The translations under genes were made by a program, and so were the position numbers. This document shows, piece after piece, positions 32,645 to 43,341 of a stretch of DNA of 64,000 nt. Origin of the DNA: PMP191F sp047602185 (GTDB lineage Bacteria; Bacteroidota; Bacteroidia; Chitinophagales; Chitinophagaceae); assembly GCA_047602185.1 (NCBI GenBank), contig JASGHY010000001.1, forward strand, positions 7,502,001 through 7,566,000, in the 5' to 3' direction. How positions within the stretch are numbered: position 1 is the stretch's first letter; every line of letters starts with the position of its first letter. The notes below the pieces were generated by a model. It made no database searches, had not been told where the DNA came from, and was given only the letters and a program-made list of their open reading frames with translations.

Positions 32645-34123
32645 ATGCCGCGAAAGCCACGAGCCGTTGATCTTCCCGCCATCGCGCCTCTAGATCGAGC
32701 GGCCGGCCGGCTCGGTCGACAGATCATGCAGGCGCTGCGAGACGCTATTCGGCGAGGCGTGCTCCGTCCCGCGGAGCCGCTTCCCTCAACGCGCCTGCTC
32801 GCTCGATCTCTGAACGTTGCTCGGGGAACAGTGGTTGAAGCCTTCGAGCAACTCGTTGCCGAAGGGTTTCTGGAGTCCAGAGGGAGAGGGACCACGCGAG
32901 TCGCTGCGGCGCCCACGCGACCTCGGGAGGAATCGCGGCGAGTGCGTTCTGGACCGAAGCAGAAGCTCTCCGCCGCGGCGTCTCACTACGCCAAGGTTGC
33001 CGAAGAGTTCAGGTCGCTCCGCGGAGTGCCGTTCGCGATCTCCGTCCCGACTGGAGCGGTCGCTCCGAGCGACGTATGGCGCCGACTGGGTAACCGATTG
33101 CGCGCTCGTGGCCCGGCATCGCCTGCCGGATACAGCGACCCCCAAGGGGCACTAGCGCTTCGAGAAGCCATCGCTGAGTACGTTCGTCGCTCGCGCTCAG
33201 TTCGCTGCGAGGCTCGACACGTCGTCGTGACCACGGGCACCCAGCAAGCGCTCTATCTTGCGTGTCGAGTCCTGTTCGACTCAGACGACACGTGTTGGGT
33301 TGAAAACCCGGCGTATCGCGGGATCACCGCCATTCTGGAGAGTCTGGAACGCGCAGACCGCATGGTGCGGGTGACGGTCGATCCGGAAGGGCTCGACGTT
33401 GCGTCAGGTCTAAAGAGCGATCCGAACGCGCGTGCAGCTTTTGTCACGCCGTCGCATCAGTATCCGCTCGGCATGCCCCTCAGCATGCGACGACGTGAAG
33501 CGCTTCTTTCGTGGGCACGAGACCACGGTTCGTGGATTGTGGAAGACGACTACGACAGCGAGCTCCGCTACGCCGGCCATCCATTCCCTGCGCTTCAAGG
33601 ACTCGATCCCGACCGCGTGATCTACATCGGTACGTTCAGCAAGATCCTGTTTCCGTCGCTGCGCCTCGGATATGCGGTTCTACCCGAGGATCTCGTTCCT
33701 GCATTTTGCGGCGCCAGAATCCTGCTCGATCGACATCCTCCAGGCGGAGATCAGCACGTGTTGGCGGCGTTCATTTCCGAGGGACACCTCGAGCGCCACA
33801 TCCGTCGCATCCGAGTCGTCTACGACCAGCAGCGGCGAGATCTGCTTGCGCTGATCGAGAAACTCATACCGAAACACCTTGCCTGGCCTCACCCAAGCGA
33901 CCAGGGGATGCATCTCGTGCTCTGGCTCGCACCCGGCATAGACGATCGTCTCGTTGTGACGCGGGCCGCCGAAGCGGGTGTTTCGTTGCGCGCGGTTTCT
34001 CCGATGTACGCGAGCGGAACGGCTCGCCCAGGCGTCGTGCTCGGTTTCGGTGGGTTCACTCTCGACCAGATTCGAAGCGCACTTCGTCGGCTCGCAAAGG
34101 TAATCGAGTTCTCAAGTGAGTGA
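32645..34123 (+). CDS. MocR/PdxR-family regulator (GntR + aminotransferase domains)
   Basis: A 492-residue fusion. The winged helix-turn-helix of GntR type spans about 22-90 (IMQALRDAIRRGVLRPAEPL, PSTRLLARSLNVARGTVVEA). The fold-type I aminotransferase domain spans about 130-485 and has the PLP-binding lysine K333 (GTFSKILFPSLRLGY) and the Asp of VEDDYDSELRY. Members sense PLP or amino-acid adducts and control vitamin B6, GABA or taurine genes. No obvious target lies beside it here. Start at ATG 32645. Confidence 0.92.
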   Translation: MPRKPRAVDLPAIAPLDRAAGRLGRQIMQALRDAIRRGVLRPAEPLPSTRLLARSLNVARGTVVEAFEQLVAEGFLESRGRGTTRVAAAPTRPREESRRVRSGPKQKLSAAASHYAKVAEEFRSLRGVPFAISVPTGAVAPSDVWRRLGNRLRARGPASPAGYSDPQGALALREAIAEYVRRSRSVRCEARHVVVTTGTQQALYLACRVLFDSDDTCWVENPAYRGITAILESLERADRMVRVTVDPEGLDVASGLKSDPNARAAFVTPSHQYPLGMPLSMRRREALLSWARDHGSWIVEDDYDSELRYAGHPFPALQGLDPDRVIYIGTFSKILFPSLRLGYAVLPEDLVPAFCGARILLDRHPPGGDQHVLAAFISEGHLERHIRRIRVVYDQQRRDLLALIEKLIPKHLAWPHPSDQGMHLVLWLAPGIDDRLVVTRAAEAGVSLRAVSPMYASGTARPGVVLGFGGFTLDQIRSALRRLAKVIEFSSE

Positions 34124-34229
34124 AGAGAAGGGTATGAGGGGAAGGACTCGTGCTCGAAAGCCGAGCCCGTGAGGGCGATGGCTGAGCGCCTGAAGCCGCC
34201 CTGCCGCGCCGAACGAGCGAAGCGAGTGA

Positions 34230-34316
34230 TGGTGCGGAAGGGGGGACTCGAACCCCCACGGTATTGCTACCGCCAGCCCCTCAAGCTGGTGCGTCTGCCA
34301 ATTCCGCCACTTCCGC
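34230..34316 (-). tRNA. tRNA-Leu (anticodon GAG)
   Basis: A class II tRNA of 87 bases including an encoded CCA. Acceptor stem GCGGAAG/CTTCCGC, anticodon arm CCAGC-TTGAGGG-GCTGG giving anticodon GAG (reads CUC/CUU), a long variable arm and a T-arm with GTTCGAGTC. It is read on the minus strand toward the MocR gene. Confidence 0.95.
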
Positions 34317-34371
34317 AAGTGGGGTCCAGCTGGGGAGCCGGACGCGTCTGCTGTCTGCTTGCCTCGATCAG

Positions 34372-34394
34372 GTCCGGCTGAAGCCGGACACTAC
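34372..34394 (-). repeat. Single REP element
   Basis: GTCCGGC-TGAA-GCCGGAC-ACTAC, identical over all 23 bases to REP 2 at 17852-17874. It lies between tRNA-Leu and the 3' end of secG. Confidence 0.9.
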
Positions 34395-34448
34395 GAATGA
34401 GGCCGTTCTAAATCCGTACTGCCGATTTCGTGCTACTGATCCGTACCG

Positions 34449-34838
34449 CTACTTCTGATCCGGAGCTGGCGTTGCCGGTGCTGCGGCGGGAGCCGCCGCT
34501 GGTGCCGGCGTCGTCGCTGCGGGCGCCGCAGGAGCGGGTGTCACTGGAGCAGGTGCCGCAGCCGGAGCCGGCGGCGGTGCGCTGCTGCTCAACACCGATC
34601 CGGTGCCGCGCTGTCCCATGATCGCCAGGCCGAGCGCGCCCAGCATGAAGAGCGCCGCGAACGCCGTCGTCAGCTTCGAGAGCAGCGTCGCGCCGGCGCG
34701 AGCGCCGAACGCGGCCTGGCTGCTGCCGCCGCCGAAGGCGCTGGCCATGTCGCCTCCCTTGCCCTGCTGCAACAGGATGACCAGCAGCAGCACGAGGCAC
34801 GAGAGGACGTAAATCGTCGTAAGCAGGTAGTAGAGCAT
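34449..34838 (-). CDS. secG: Preprotein translocase subunit SecG
   Basis: A 129-residue inner-membrane protein. Two hydrophobic segments (about 3-22 and 55-75) flank the conserved loop LLQQGKGGDMASAFGGGSSQ, the SecG signature. A long Ala/Pro-rich C-terminal tail (APAPVTPAPAAPAATTPAPA) is outside the core and common in this phylum. It assists SecYEG-mediated export. It follows tpiA closely, in the common gap-pgk-tpiA-secG order. Confidence 0.93.
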   Translation of the reverse strand: MLYYLLTTIYVLSCLVLLLVILLQQGKGGDMASAFGGGSSQAAFGARAGATLLSKLTTAFAALFMLGALGLAIMGQRGTGSVLSSSAPPPAPAAAPAPVTPAPAAPAATTPAPAAAPAAAPATPAPDQK

Positions 34839-34861
34839 CGGAACGCTTTCGGAAACTCCGA

Positions 34862-35629
34862 TTATATGACAGCCCGGCGGCTTCGTGTCACGATCTCTCC
34901 GAAGCTTTTTACGTCGAGGCTGGCGCCGCCCACGAGCGCACCATCCACATCGGCCTCGCGCGTGATGTCCGCGATGTTATCGGGCTTCACACTACCGCCG
35001 TAGAGAATCCGCGTCTTCTCCGCCGTATCCGCGCCGAACCATTGACGCAGCCGGCCGCGCACGTGCGCGTGCGCCTCCTGCGCCTGTGCGGCGGTGGCAT
35101 TGCGTCCGGTGCCGATCGCCCACACCGGCTCGTACGCAATCACCAGATCGGCGACCTGCCCGGGCGACAGACCGTCGAGTCCATCCTTCAACTGCCGATC
35201 GAGCACCGCCATCGTCGCGTTCGCCTCGCGCTCCTCGAGCGTCTCGCCGACGCAGACGATCGGCGTGAGGTCCGCGGCGATCGCCGCGTGGATCTTCCTG
35301 TTCACCGCCGTGTCGGTGTCGGCGAACATCCGCCGCCGCTCCGAGTGTCCGACGATGACGAACTCGGCGCCCGCTTCACGAACCATCGCCGCCGACACCT
35401 CGCCGGTGAACGCCCCTTCCTTCTCCCAGTAGACATCCTGCGCGGCAACAGCGATGTTGCTCGCACGGACCGCCTCGGCCACCGGATGCACCGCGGTGAA
35501 CGGCGGCGCAAGAACGATGTCGACGCCGGACACGTCCTTCACGAGACTCTTGAACACCTTCGCGAAGGCGACCGCCTCGCTGACGGTCTTGAACATCTTC
35601 CAGTTGCCGGCGATGAGAGGAGTGCGCAT
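34862..35629 (-). CDS. tpiA: Triosephosphate isomerase
   Basis: A 255-residue intact TIM barrel. LIAGNWKMFK holds the active-site Asn and Lys (residues about 9 and 11), FVIVGHSERR the catalytic His, and VIAYEPVWAIGTG the catalytic Glu with the phosphate loop. ILYGGSVKPDN completes the phosphate site. It interconverts dihydroxyacetone phosphate and glyceraldehyde 3-phosphate. ATG 35629 is preceded by GGAGGT, a strong ribosome site. It is the only glycolytic gene of this operon without a frameshift. Confidence 0.96.
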   Translation of the reverse strand: MRTPLIAGNWKMFKTVSEAVAFAKVFKSLVKDVSGVDIVLAPPFTAVHPVAEAVRASNIAVAAQDVYWEKEGAFTGEVSAAMVREAGAEFVIVGHSERRRMFADTDTAVNRKIHAAIAADLTPIVCVGETLEEREANATMAVLDRQLKDGLDGLSPGQVADLVIAYEPVWAIGTGRNATAAQAQEAHAHVRGRLRQWFGADTAEKTRILYGGSVKPDNIADITREADVDGALVGGASLDVKSFGEIVTRSRRAVI

Positions 35630-35754
35630 GGGACCTCCAGGTTCGGTGTCAGTGAATTGGTGGATCGGGTGAGCCTGCATCGATCCAGTCCGCGAGACGC
35701 GACTACCGAACCTCGCCGGCCCGCCCTATCGACCCCACCAGTCCGACCTGACCG

Positions 35755-36959
35755 TTATTTGTCCTTGAGCGCCGCGACGCCCGGGCAGAGTGCATCCTCC
35801 CAGGAACTCGAGCGAGGCGCCGCCGCCTGTGGAGATGTGCGTGATGCGATCGGCCATGCCCGCCTTCTTGATCGCCGCAATCGAGTCGCCGCCGCCGATG
35901 ATCGTGGTGCCGTACACCGACGCCACCGCGCTGGGCGACGCGCGTTGGTGCCGGTTGCGAACGCCGGAATCTCGAAGACGCCCATCGGGCCGTTCCACAC
36001 CACCGTGCTTCGCGCCGCTCAAAAGCGACGTGTACTTCGCGATGGTCTTCGGGCCGATGTCGACGCCCATTCGCTCGCCGATCGCCGGGTCGTCGATCGC
36101 CAGCGTCTCGTACGGCGCATCCGCGGCGATGGCTTGTCGTCACCACGTGATCGATCGGCAGCGCGAGCTCGACCCCTTTGGCGCGCCGCATCCTCGATGA
36201 TCTTGCGCGCCGCGTCGATCTTGTCGTCCTCGACGAGCGAGTTGCCCGACTGGCAATGCCGCGCGCCTTCATGAACGTGTAGGCCATGGCGCCGCCGATG
36301 ATCAGCGCGATCCACCTTGCCGAGCAGGTTCTCGATGACCTCGAGCTTGTCCGACACCTTCGCGCCGCCGAGGATGGCGACGAACGGGACGCTCCGGCGT
36401 TTCGAGCACGTGTCCGAGATACCGAAGCTCCTGCTCCATCAGCAGGCCGGCCGCGGGTCTCGCGGCAGTAATGCGTCGATCCCCTCGACCGACGCGTGCG
36501 CGCGATGCGCGGCACCAAACGCATCGTCCACGTAGTCGTCGGCGAGGTCGGCCAGCTGTCTGCGCGAACGTCGGATCGTTCTTTTCTTCCTGCGCATGGA
36601 ACCGCAGGTTCTCGAGCAGGACGATAGCGGTGTTCTGCCGCGCGTCGTCGATAGCCGGAGCGACCGCCGGCCCGACGCAGTCGTCAGCGAACACCACGCG
36701 TCGTCCGATCAGGTCGGCGAGCCGCGTCGGCGACCGGACCGAGCGTGTACTCCGTGTTGCGCGTCCCCTTTGGCCGACCGAGGTGGCTGGCGAGGATCGG
36801 CATCGCGCCGTGGTCGAGCGCGTACTGCAGCGTCGGCAGCGTCGCGCGGATGCGTGTGTCGTCCGAGATGACGCCGTTCTTGATCGGGACGTTGTAGTCG
36901 ACGCGGATGAAGACACGACGACCGCGCAGGTTGAGATCGCGAATGGTCAGTTTCGGCAT
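35755..36959 (-). CDS. pgk: Phosphoglycerate kinase, multiple frameshifts
   Basis: All parts of a ~395-residue PGK are present but scattered over three frames. They run from MPKLTIRDLNLRGRRVFIRV and VDYNVPIKNG, DDTRIRATLPTLQYALDHGA and SHLGRPKG at the N-terminus, through NTAIVLLENLRFHAQEEKND, to THISTGGGASLEFLGG and GVAALKDK at TAA 35755. At least eight one-base changes are needed. Because every conserved block survives, I treat this as sequence error, not a pseudogene. The enzyme transfers phosphate from 1,3-bisphosphoglycerate to ADP. It lies between gap and tpiA on the same strand. Confidence 0.88.
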
Positions 36960-36998
36960 CGGAGCCTCGCTGCGGGAGGCCGAAGGCGGTCGCCCCGG

Positions 36999-38011
36999 CT
37001 AGAGTCCCTTCTGAACGATCAGCTTCAGCAGGTCGACGCAGCGGCTTGAGTAACCCCACTCGTTGTCGTACCAGGCGAGCACCTTCACGAAGTCGCCGTC
37101 CATCACCTTGGTGTACGCCGAGTCGAGGATTGACGAGTTCGCGTTTCCCCGGAAGTCGATCGACACGAGCGGCTCGTCGGAAATCGCGAGGATGCCCTTG
37201 GAGCGGCCCGTCAGCCGCCGCGCGCAGCGCCGCGTTCACTTCCTCGGCCGTCGTCTTCTTGTTCGACGATGGCGGCGAGGTCGACGACCGAGACGTTCGG
37301 CGTCGGCACGCGCATGGCGAATCCATCCAGCTTCCCCTTCAGCTCCGGCAGCACCTCGCCGACAGCCGCGGCCGCACCGGTCGTCGTCGGAATCATCGAC
37401 AGCGCAGCGGCGCGCGCACGACGCAGGTCCTTGTGCGGCAGATCGAGGAGGTTCTGATCGTTCGTGTAGGAGTGGATGGTGGTCATCCATCCCTTGCTGA
37501 TGCCGAAAGCCTGATGCACGACCTTGACGACGGGAGCGAGGCAGTTGGTGGTGCAGGATGCGTTGGAGATGATGTGGTGCGAGGCGGGATCGTACTTCTC
37601 GTCGTTGACGCCCATCACGATGCTGATGTCGGGCTTCTTCCCCGGAGCCGTGATGATCACCTTCTTGGCGCCGGCAGCCAGATGCTTGGCGGCGCCGTCG
37701 CGATCGGTGAAGTTGCCGGTGCCCTCGAACACCACGTCGACGCCGAGCTCTTTCCACGGCAGCTGCGGCCGGGTCCTTCTTCGAGAGGACCTTGAACTCG
37801 TCGCCGGCGACCGAGATGCCGTCGGCTGTCGCGTCGACCTTCGTCGTGGAGGTTGCCGAGCACCGAGTCGTACTTCAACAGGTGCGCGAGCGTCGCGGCG
37901 TTGGTGAGATCGTTGACCGCGACGAAATCAATGTCCTTGTCTCCGAGCGCGGCGCGCATGATGTTGCGTCCGATTCGCCCGAATCCGTTGATGCCGACTC
38001 GTCACCGCCAT
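36999..38011 (-). CDS. gap: Glyceraldehyde-3-phosphate dehydrogenase, several frameshifts
   Basis: About 337 residues when roughly five indels are corrected. The Rossmann start GINGFGRIGRNIMRAALGD follows one added base near 38,003. The middle is intact: VVFEGTGNFTDRDGAAKHLA, the catalytic SNASCTTNCLAP, and GWMTTIHSYTNDQNLLD. The end reads LAWYDNEWGYSSRCVDLLKL to TAG 36999. It oxidises glyceraldehyde 3-phosphate with NAD(P). First gene of the gap-pgk-tpiA-secG run. Divergent from waaA with about 160 bases between starts. Confidence 0.9.
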
Positions 38012-38170
38012 GAGAGCGCTCCTTTCGCGCCGAGCCCGATGCCGGCCCGGACAGAACAATTAAGCTGTAATGAACGCGCCCTGCGGATGGTCAAACCGCC
38101 CGGTTATACTCCTCTACTGTAAATCGTTGGCTAGAGACAGTGAAATCGCCTGTTTCAGGATTTACGCTGG

Positions 38171-39507
38171 ATGTATCTTGCCTACAGCTTCCTGTCGCTG
38201 CTCGTCTTCGTGGTCGTGTCGCCGTATTTCCTGTACCAGGCGGTCCGCTACAAGAAGTACGTCGGCAGCCTCTCGCCAACGGCTCGGTTATCTCCCCATC
38301 ACGCTGAACGTCGACGGCGAAGAGTCGATCTGGATACACCGTGTGTCGGTCGGCGAGGCGCTGACGGCCCAAGCGCTCATCGCCGATCTTCGCGAGCAGC
38401 TATCCGCGTCTGCGGCTCTTCGTCTCCACCACGACTATTGCCGGGCAGCAGGTCGCGCGCCACGAGCCTGCAGCAGGTCGACGGTGTCTTCTACTTCCCG
38501 TTCGACTGGAGCATTCACGGTCCGGCGCATGCTCGACGTCGTGAAGCCGCGCCTGTTCGTGATGATGGAAACGGAGATCTGGCCCAACCTCCTGCGCGAA
38601 TGCCGTGCGCGCGGCGATCAAGACGATGGTCGTCAACGGCCGCATCTCCGCACGCTCGTTCCCGCGCTATCGGATGGTGCGTCGCCGTCTTCCGCAGCGT
38701 GCTCGCGGACATCAATCGTTTCTGCATGCAGAGCGAGGAATCGGCGCGTCGCATCATCGACCTCGGTGCGGATTCACGGCGCGTCACCGTGACCGGCAGC
38801 CTGAAGTTCGATTCGCTTCCGGTTCCCACTGTCGTATCGCACGGCCGGCCGCGCGAACCGGTGCTGCGGTACTTCCGTGTGGCGCCAACGCGCATCGTGC
38901 TCGTGGCGGGCAGCACGATGAAGTTCGAGGAGCGAGGTCGTGCTGCGAGCGTTCGCACGCATTCGTTCCATCGCACCGGGTGCGCTCCTGATCATCGCGC
39001 CCCGCCAGCGTGAGCGCTTCGACGAGGTCGAACGCCTCGCGCGCGACGAGGGCTTCAGCGTCGTGCGGCGCTCCGAGCTGCCGATCGACAGCCGAGCCGC
39101 GCGCCGACGTCGTCGTGCTCGATACCTTCGGCGAGCTCGCCCAGGTCTATCAGGTGGCGACGGTCGTGTTCGTCGGCGGCAGCCTCGCCGACTACGGCGG
39201 CCACAACATCCTCGAGCCGGCGATCTTCGGCAAGCCGATCGTGTTCGGACCGCACATGCACAACTTCCGTGAGATCACCGAAACGTTCCTCGCGAGCCGC
39301 GCGGTCGTGCAGGTGCAGGCCGAACGTGAGCTCGAAGAGGAGCTGCGGAATCTCGTCACCGACCCGGTGCGCCGTGCGAGCCTCGGCGCTGCGGCCCGCG
39401 CACTGGTCGAAGCCAACCGCGGCGCCAAGGACAAGACGATGGCGGTCGTGTCCGAACTGCTGCCGGCGCCCGGCGGCGTCGTCCGTCCGTTCAGACTGGT
39501 TCAGTGA
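38171..39507 (+). CDS. waaA: 3-deoxy-D-manno-octulosonic acid transferase, several frameshifts
   Basis: A GT30 enzyme of about 440 residues. The N-terminal membrane anchor is YLAYSFLSLLVFVVVSPYFL. Conserved parts recovered from different frames are GEESIWIHRVSVGEALTAQA, FFVMMETEIWPNLLREC-like sequence near 38,550-38,600, SRFCMQSEESARRI-like near 38,730, TVTGSLKFDS, and the intact C-terminus LAQVYQVATVVFVGGSLADY, GGHNILEPAIFGKPI. Several single-base indels lie between 38,270 and 39,110. It attaches Kdo to lipid IVA. The stop overlaps the lpxK start, so the two are coupled. Confidence 0.88.
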
Positions 39508-40514
39508 TCGTGGAAGCGCTGAGCGCGGTGTACGGGGCCGCGACCACGTGGCGGCGCCAGTGGTATGCCGCGCCGGCACGCGCGAAACGCCTGAGCCGAC
39601 CGGTCATCAGCATCGGCAACCTGCGCGTCGGTGGTACGGGCAAGACGCCGGTGGTCGCGTACGTCGCGCGCATGCTCGCCGCGAGCGGCGAGCGCCCTGT
39701 CATTCTCAGTCGCGGATATCGGCGTCAGACGCCGAGCCGCGGCGTCACCGTGGTGTCGGATCACGAGCATGTGCTCGTCGACGTCGCTCACGCGGGTGAC
39801 GAACCGCTCCTGCTGGCCAGGCTGCTCCCGGGCGTGCCGGTGCTGGTGTGCGCGGATCGCTACGAGGCGGGTCGCGTCGCGGAGTCGACGCTCGATGCAA
39901 CTGTGCATCTCCTGGACGATGGGTTCCAGCACGTGCGCCTCGCTCGACAAATCGATCTCCTGCTCGTCGACGAACACGATCTCGACGATCGTGTGCTTCC
40001 GGCCGGCCGGCTGCGCGAGCCGCTGACCAATGCCGCGGCGGCGCACGCGTTGATCGTTCCCGGCGGCAGCGCGGACAGCGCGCGGAAGATCGGCGAGCGC
40101 CTCGGAGTGCCGCAGGTATTCAGGACCATGAGACGTCACGGCGCGGCGTGGACGCTGCGGGACCACGGCACGCCACCCGCCCCACCGTCGCGCGTGTTCG
40201 CGATCGCCGGCATCGCCCGCCCCGAGCGGTTCCTCGCGGACCTTGCTGTCGCCGGCTTCGACGTCGCTGGCAGTCTGCTGTTCCGCGATCATCATCCTTT
40301 CGACCAGGCCGACGTCGCGCGCATCGCCGACGCCTCGCGCGCGAGTGGTGCGACGGCTGTCGTGACGACCGAGAAGGACGCGATGCGTCTCGAGCCGCTC
40401 GCACTCCCCGCCGGGTTGACCATCGCCGCGGTGCCGCTCGAGACGGTCGTCGAGCCGGCGGATCTCTTCTCGGTCTGGATCGGCAACAGGCTGGCGCTGG
40501 CGCGCGCGACGTGA
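39504..40514 (+). CDS. lpxK: Tetraacyldisaccharide 4'-kinase
   Basis: A 336-residue intact LpxK. P-loop in VISIGNLRVGGTGKTP (about 32-47), SRGYRR, HLLDDGFQHVRLARQIDLLL and the C-terminal VVTTEKDAMRL are family signatures. An N-terminal amphipathic helix (EALSAVYGAATTWRR) binds the membrane. It phosphorylates the 4' position of the lipid A disaccharide. It starts at GTG 39504, four bases inside waaA. Confidence 0.94.
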   Translation: MIVEALSAVYGAATTWRRQWYAAPARAKRLSRPVISIGNLRVGGTGKTPVVAYVARMLAASGERPVILSRGYRRQTPSRGVTVVSDHEHVLVDVAHAGDEPLLLARLLPGVPVLVCADRYEAGRVAESTLDATVHLLDDGFQHVRLARQIDLLLVDEHDLDDRVLPAGRLREPLTNAAAAHALIVPGGSADSARKIGERLGVPQVFRTMRRHGAAWTLRDHGTPPAPPSRVFAIAGIARPERFLADLAVAGFDVAGSLLFRDHHPFDQADVARIADASRASGATAVVTTEKDAMRLEPLALPAGLTIAAVPLETVVEPADLFSVWIGNRLALARAT

Positions 40515-40523
40515 GCTGACGAT

Positions 40524-41473
40524 ATGTTCCGTCATCGCCTCGAGTACACCGCCGTGCGGTCGCTGATCTTCGCGGTCCGCTTCATGCCGCCCGCTGTCGT
40601 CGACGCCTGCGGTTCCGCGCTCGGGCTGACCTTCTACGCGCTCGATCGCGCGCATCGCCGCGTGGCCGAGAAAACGTCGCCGCGGCGTTTCCCACGCGCA
40701 CACCCGCCGAACACACGGCGATCGTGCGCGGCGCATTCACGCACTTCGGCCGTCTGCTCTTCGAGTTGCTCGAGTTCAGCACGCTGTCCAACGACGAGAT
40801 GCTTGCGCGCGTGGAGTTCGAGGGAGAGGAACGCGTGCGGTCGGCGTACGCGCAGGGGCGCGGCGTGCTGTTCGTCACGGGACACTTCGGCTACTGGGAG
40901 CTCCAGGCGCTCGTGCACGGGCTGCGCCTGCAGCCGATGTGGGTGATGGCGCGCGCGCTCGACAACCCCTATCTGCACCAGTTGCTCGAAACGATGCGGA
41001 CCCGCACGGGCAACGGCGTCATCTATCGGCAGGGGACGCTGCGGCGCGCCTTGCGCGTGCTGCAGGAGGGTAAAGGGGTCGGCATCCTGATCGATCAGCA
41101 CATCTCGAGCCGCGACGCGATCCACGTCGACTTCTTCAATCGGCCGGCAGCGACGACACCGATCGTCGCCGCGCTGGCCATGCGCACCGGCGCCCGCATC
41201 GTCCCGCTCTTCGCGCTGCCGCTCGGGCGCGGGCGATACCGGATGATCTACGAACACGCCATCGAGCCGCCGCCCGAGGGGACCGACAATCCGATCCACG
41301 AGCTGACGCAGCGCTGCACCGACGTCCTCGAGATGTACGTGCGCAAGCATCCCGAGTTGTGGCTCTGGATGCACCGCCGGTGGCGCGAGCCGGAAGGCGG
41401 CGTCACGGAGGAACGGGCGATGTTTCCGGCCGGCGCTCCCGACGCGGCCGAAGACGGCGATCTCAGGTCCTGA
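40524..41473 (+). CDS. lpxL: Lipid A biosynthesis acyltransferase (LpxL/HtrB-like), one frameshift
   Basis: About 316 residues. The N-terminal anchor region (TAVRSLIFAVRFMPPAVVDA) and the rest are in two frames, broken near 40,671, where GAGAAAACGTC probably lost one A from GAGAAAAACGTC. The H-x4-E acyltransferase motif is VTGHFGYWELQA, followed by RQGTLRRALRVLQEGKGVGI and DFFNRPAATTPIVAALA. It adds a secondary acyl chain to Kdo-lipid A or a precursor. It follows lpxK by nine bases in the waaA-lpxK-lpxL run. Confidence 0.9.
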
Positions 41474-41533
41474 CGCGATTCCCGGTTCGGTGTCGCGAGA
41501 ATTGAAGGGCGCGGTACACGCGAGCGTGTGTCG

Positions 41534-43181
41534 TCAGATCTCGTATCGCGCGGCGATCGGCATGCGCCAGCCGGTACCGAATGCGCGGTCGGTGACCTTC
41601 AGACCTGGTGCCGCCTGCTTCCGTTTGAACTCCGCATTGCGAACCAGCCGCAGGACACGATGGACCGTCGCGGCGTCGAATCCGGCGGCAATGATCGCTG
41701 ACGCCGGTTCGTGCCGCTCGATGTGGCGGCGCAGGATGTCGTCGAGGATGTCGTAGGGCGGGAGCGAGTCCTGGTCCGTCTGGTTCGGACGCAGTTCAGC
41801 GGACGGCGCCTTCGTCAGGATGGAGTCCGGGATGATCGCGCGCCCCTCTCGAATCGTTCAGCCAGCGCGCCACGCGGTAGACCATCGTCTTCGGCACGTC
41901 GGCGATCACGCCGAGCCCACCGGACATGTCACCGTAGAGCGTGCAGTAACCAACGGCGAGCTCCGACTTGTTGCCGGTGGTCAGCAGCAGAGCGCCGCGC
42001 TTGTTGGAGAGCGCCATCAGCAGGTTGCCGCGGATGCGCGCCTGAATGTTCTCCTCGGTCACGTCGCGGACCGTGCCGGCGAACGCGGCCGCCAGCGTCC
42101 CCTCCATCGCCAGCATCGCCGGCTCGATCGGAAGGGTCATCGTGGCGATGCCGAGATTCGCAGCGAGCTCGAGTGAGTCGTCGACGCTTCCTGTGCTCGA
42201 GAACGGTGAAGGCATCAGCACGCCGAGCACGTGCTCGCGGCCGAGCGCTTCGGCGGCGATGGCCGCGGTCAGCGCCGAGTCGATCCCGCCTGAGAGGCCG
42301 AGGACCACTCGCGAGAACCCGCACTTGCGTGCGTAGTCGCGCGTGCCCAGCACCAGCGCACGCCACACCTCCGACTCCGCGACGATATCGGTGGCCGGAC
42401 CGATGCTCTCTCCCTGAAACGGATCGCAGACCACGACGTCGGCGGCGAATGAATTGCCTCGCGCGATCGGCAGTCCACTGGCATTGAACGCGCAGCTGCG
42501 TCCATCGAACACGAGATCGTCGTTGCCGCCGCACTGGTTCACGTAGAGCAGCGGCACGCCGTACTTCCGCGCCATCGTCCCCAGCATCTCCTCGCGCAGC
42601 TTGTGCTTGCCGACGGAGAAAGGCGACGCGGAGAGGTTGACGATGACAGTCGCGCCTGCGCGCACGAGCTCTTCGACCGGATCGTGGTGATACCGGCGTC
42701 GCTTCCAGAAGTCGCGGTCGTTCCAGATGTCCTCGCAGATGCTGATCCCGACCCGCGTGCCGGCCAGATCCAGCACCTGCGCACCGCTGAACGGCTCGAA
42801 GTAGCGATCCTCGTCGAAGACGTCGTAGGTGGGCAGCAGCGCTTTTCGGAACCGCTGCTCGACACGTCCGCCACGCAGCAGTGCCGCACTGTTGAAGAGC
42901 GGACGGCCTTCGTCGGCGGTGTTCGGTTCCGGCAAACCGACGAGCGTGGGCGGCCCCTCAGCCAGTTGCCGCGCGAGGCGCTCCACGTGAATCCACGCCT
43001 GCGAGACGAACGTGTCGCTGAGCAGCAGACTTCTCGGCAGGTAGCCGACGAGCGCCAGTTCGGGCGTCACCGCCAGATCGGCGCCGGCCGCGCGCGCGCG
43101 TGATGCAGCGTCGGCGATGAGCGCGGCGTTCCCGGCGATGTCGCCGACTGTCGGATTGATCTGGAGAAGGGCGATCTTCAC
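41534..43181 (-). CDS. nadE: Glutamine-dependent NAD+ synthetase, one frameshift
   Basis: About 549 residues. The N-terminal nitrilase-type glutaminase domain has the Glu in TPELALVGY, the Lys in FRKALLPTYDVFDEDRYFEP and the Cys nucleophile in GISICEDIWND. The C-terminal synthetase domain has the P-loop LGLSGGIDSALTAA and LLTTGNKSELAVGYCTLYGD. The frame breaks near 41,843 in a G run. The tail continues as PSAELRPNQTDQDSLPPYDI and ends RMPIAARYEI at TGA 41534. It amidates deamido-NAD. It is inserted in antisense orientation between two LPS gene runs. Confidence 0.93.
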
Positions 43182-43341
43182 GAAGGTGAAATTATCGTAG
43201 CTTCGTCCGGTTCGTCTCGCCGGAATTTCGCGGGCTCGACCCGCACCCAGGCGATCTCGTCGACCGTGGTACGCTCGTCATGCACGGCATGACGATGGAG
43301 AAGAGCAGAATCGTATCCCATCAGCGAGAGCGCACGCAGGC

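Noticed and set aside
34230..34316. tRNA-Leu as the attachment site of an integrated island
   Set aside because: I found no copy of the tRNA 3' end to the left and no integrase gene.
35755..38011. pgk and gap as true pseudogenes
   Set aside because: All conserved blocks are present and only single bases are wrong; the genes are essential and lie in a stretch of obvious sequence error.
43276..43294. Dyad CGTCATGC-ACG-GCATGACG as a terminator or operator
   Set aside because: No T-run, no second copy and no regulator nearby; nadE and waaF are divergent here, so it might be an operator, but one dyad is too little.
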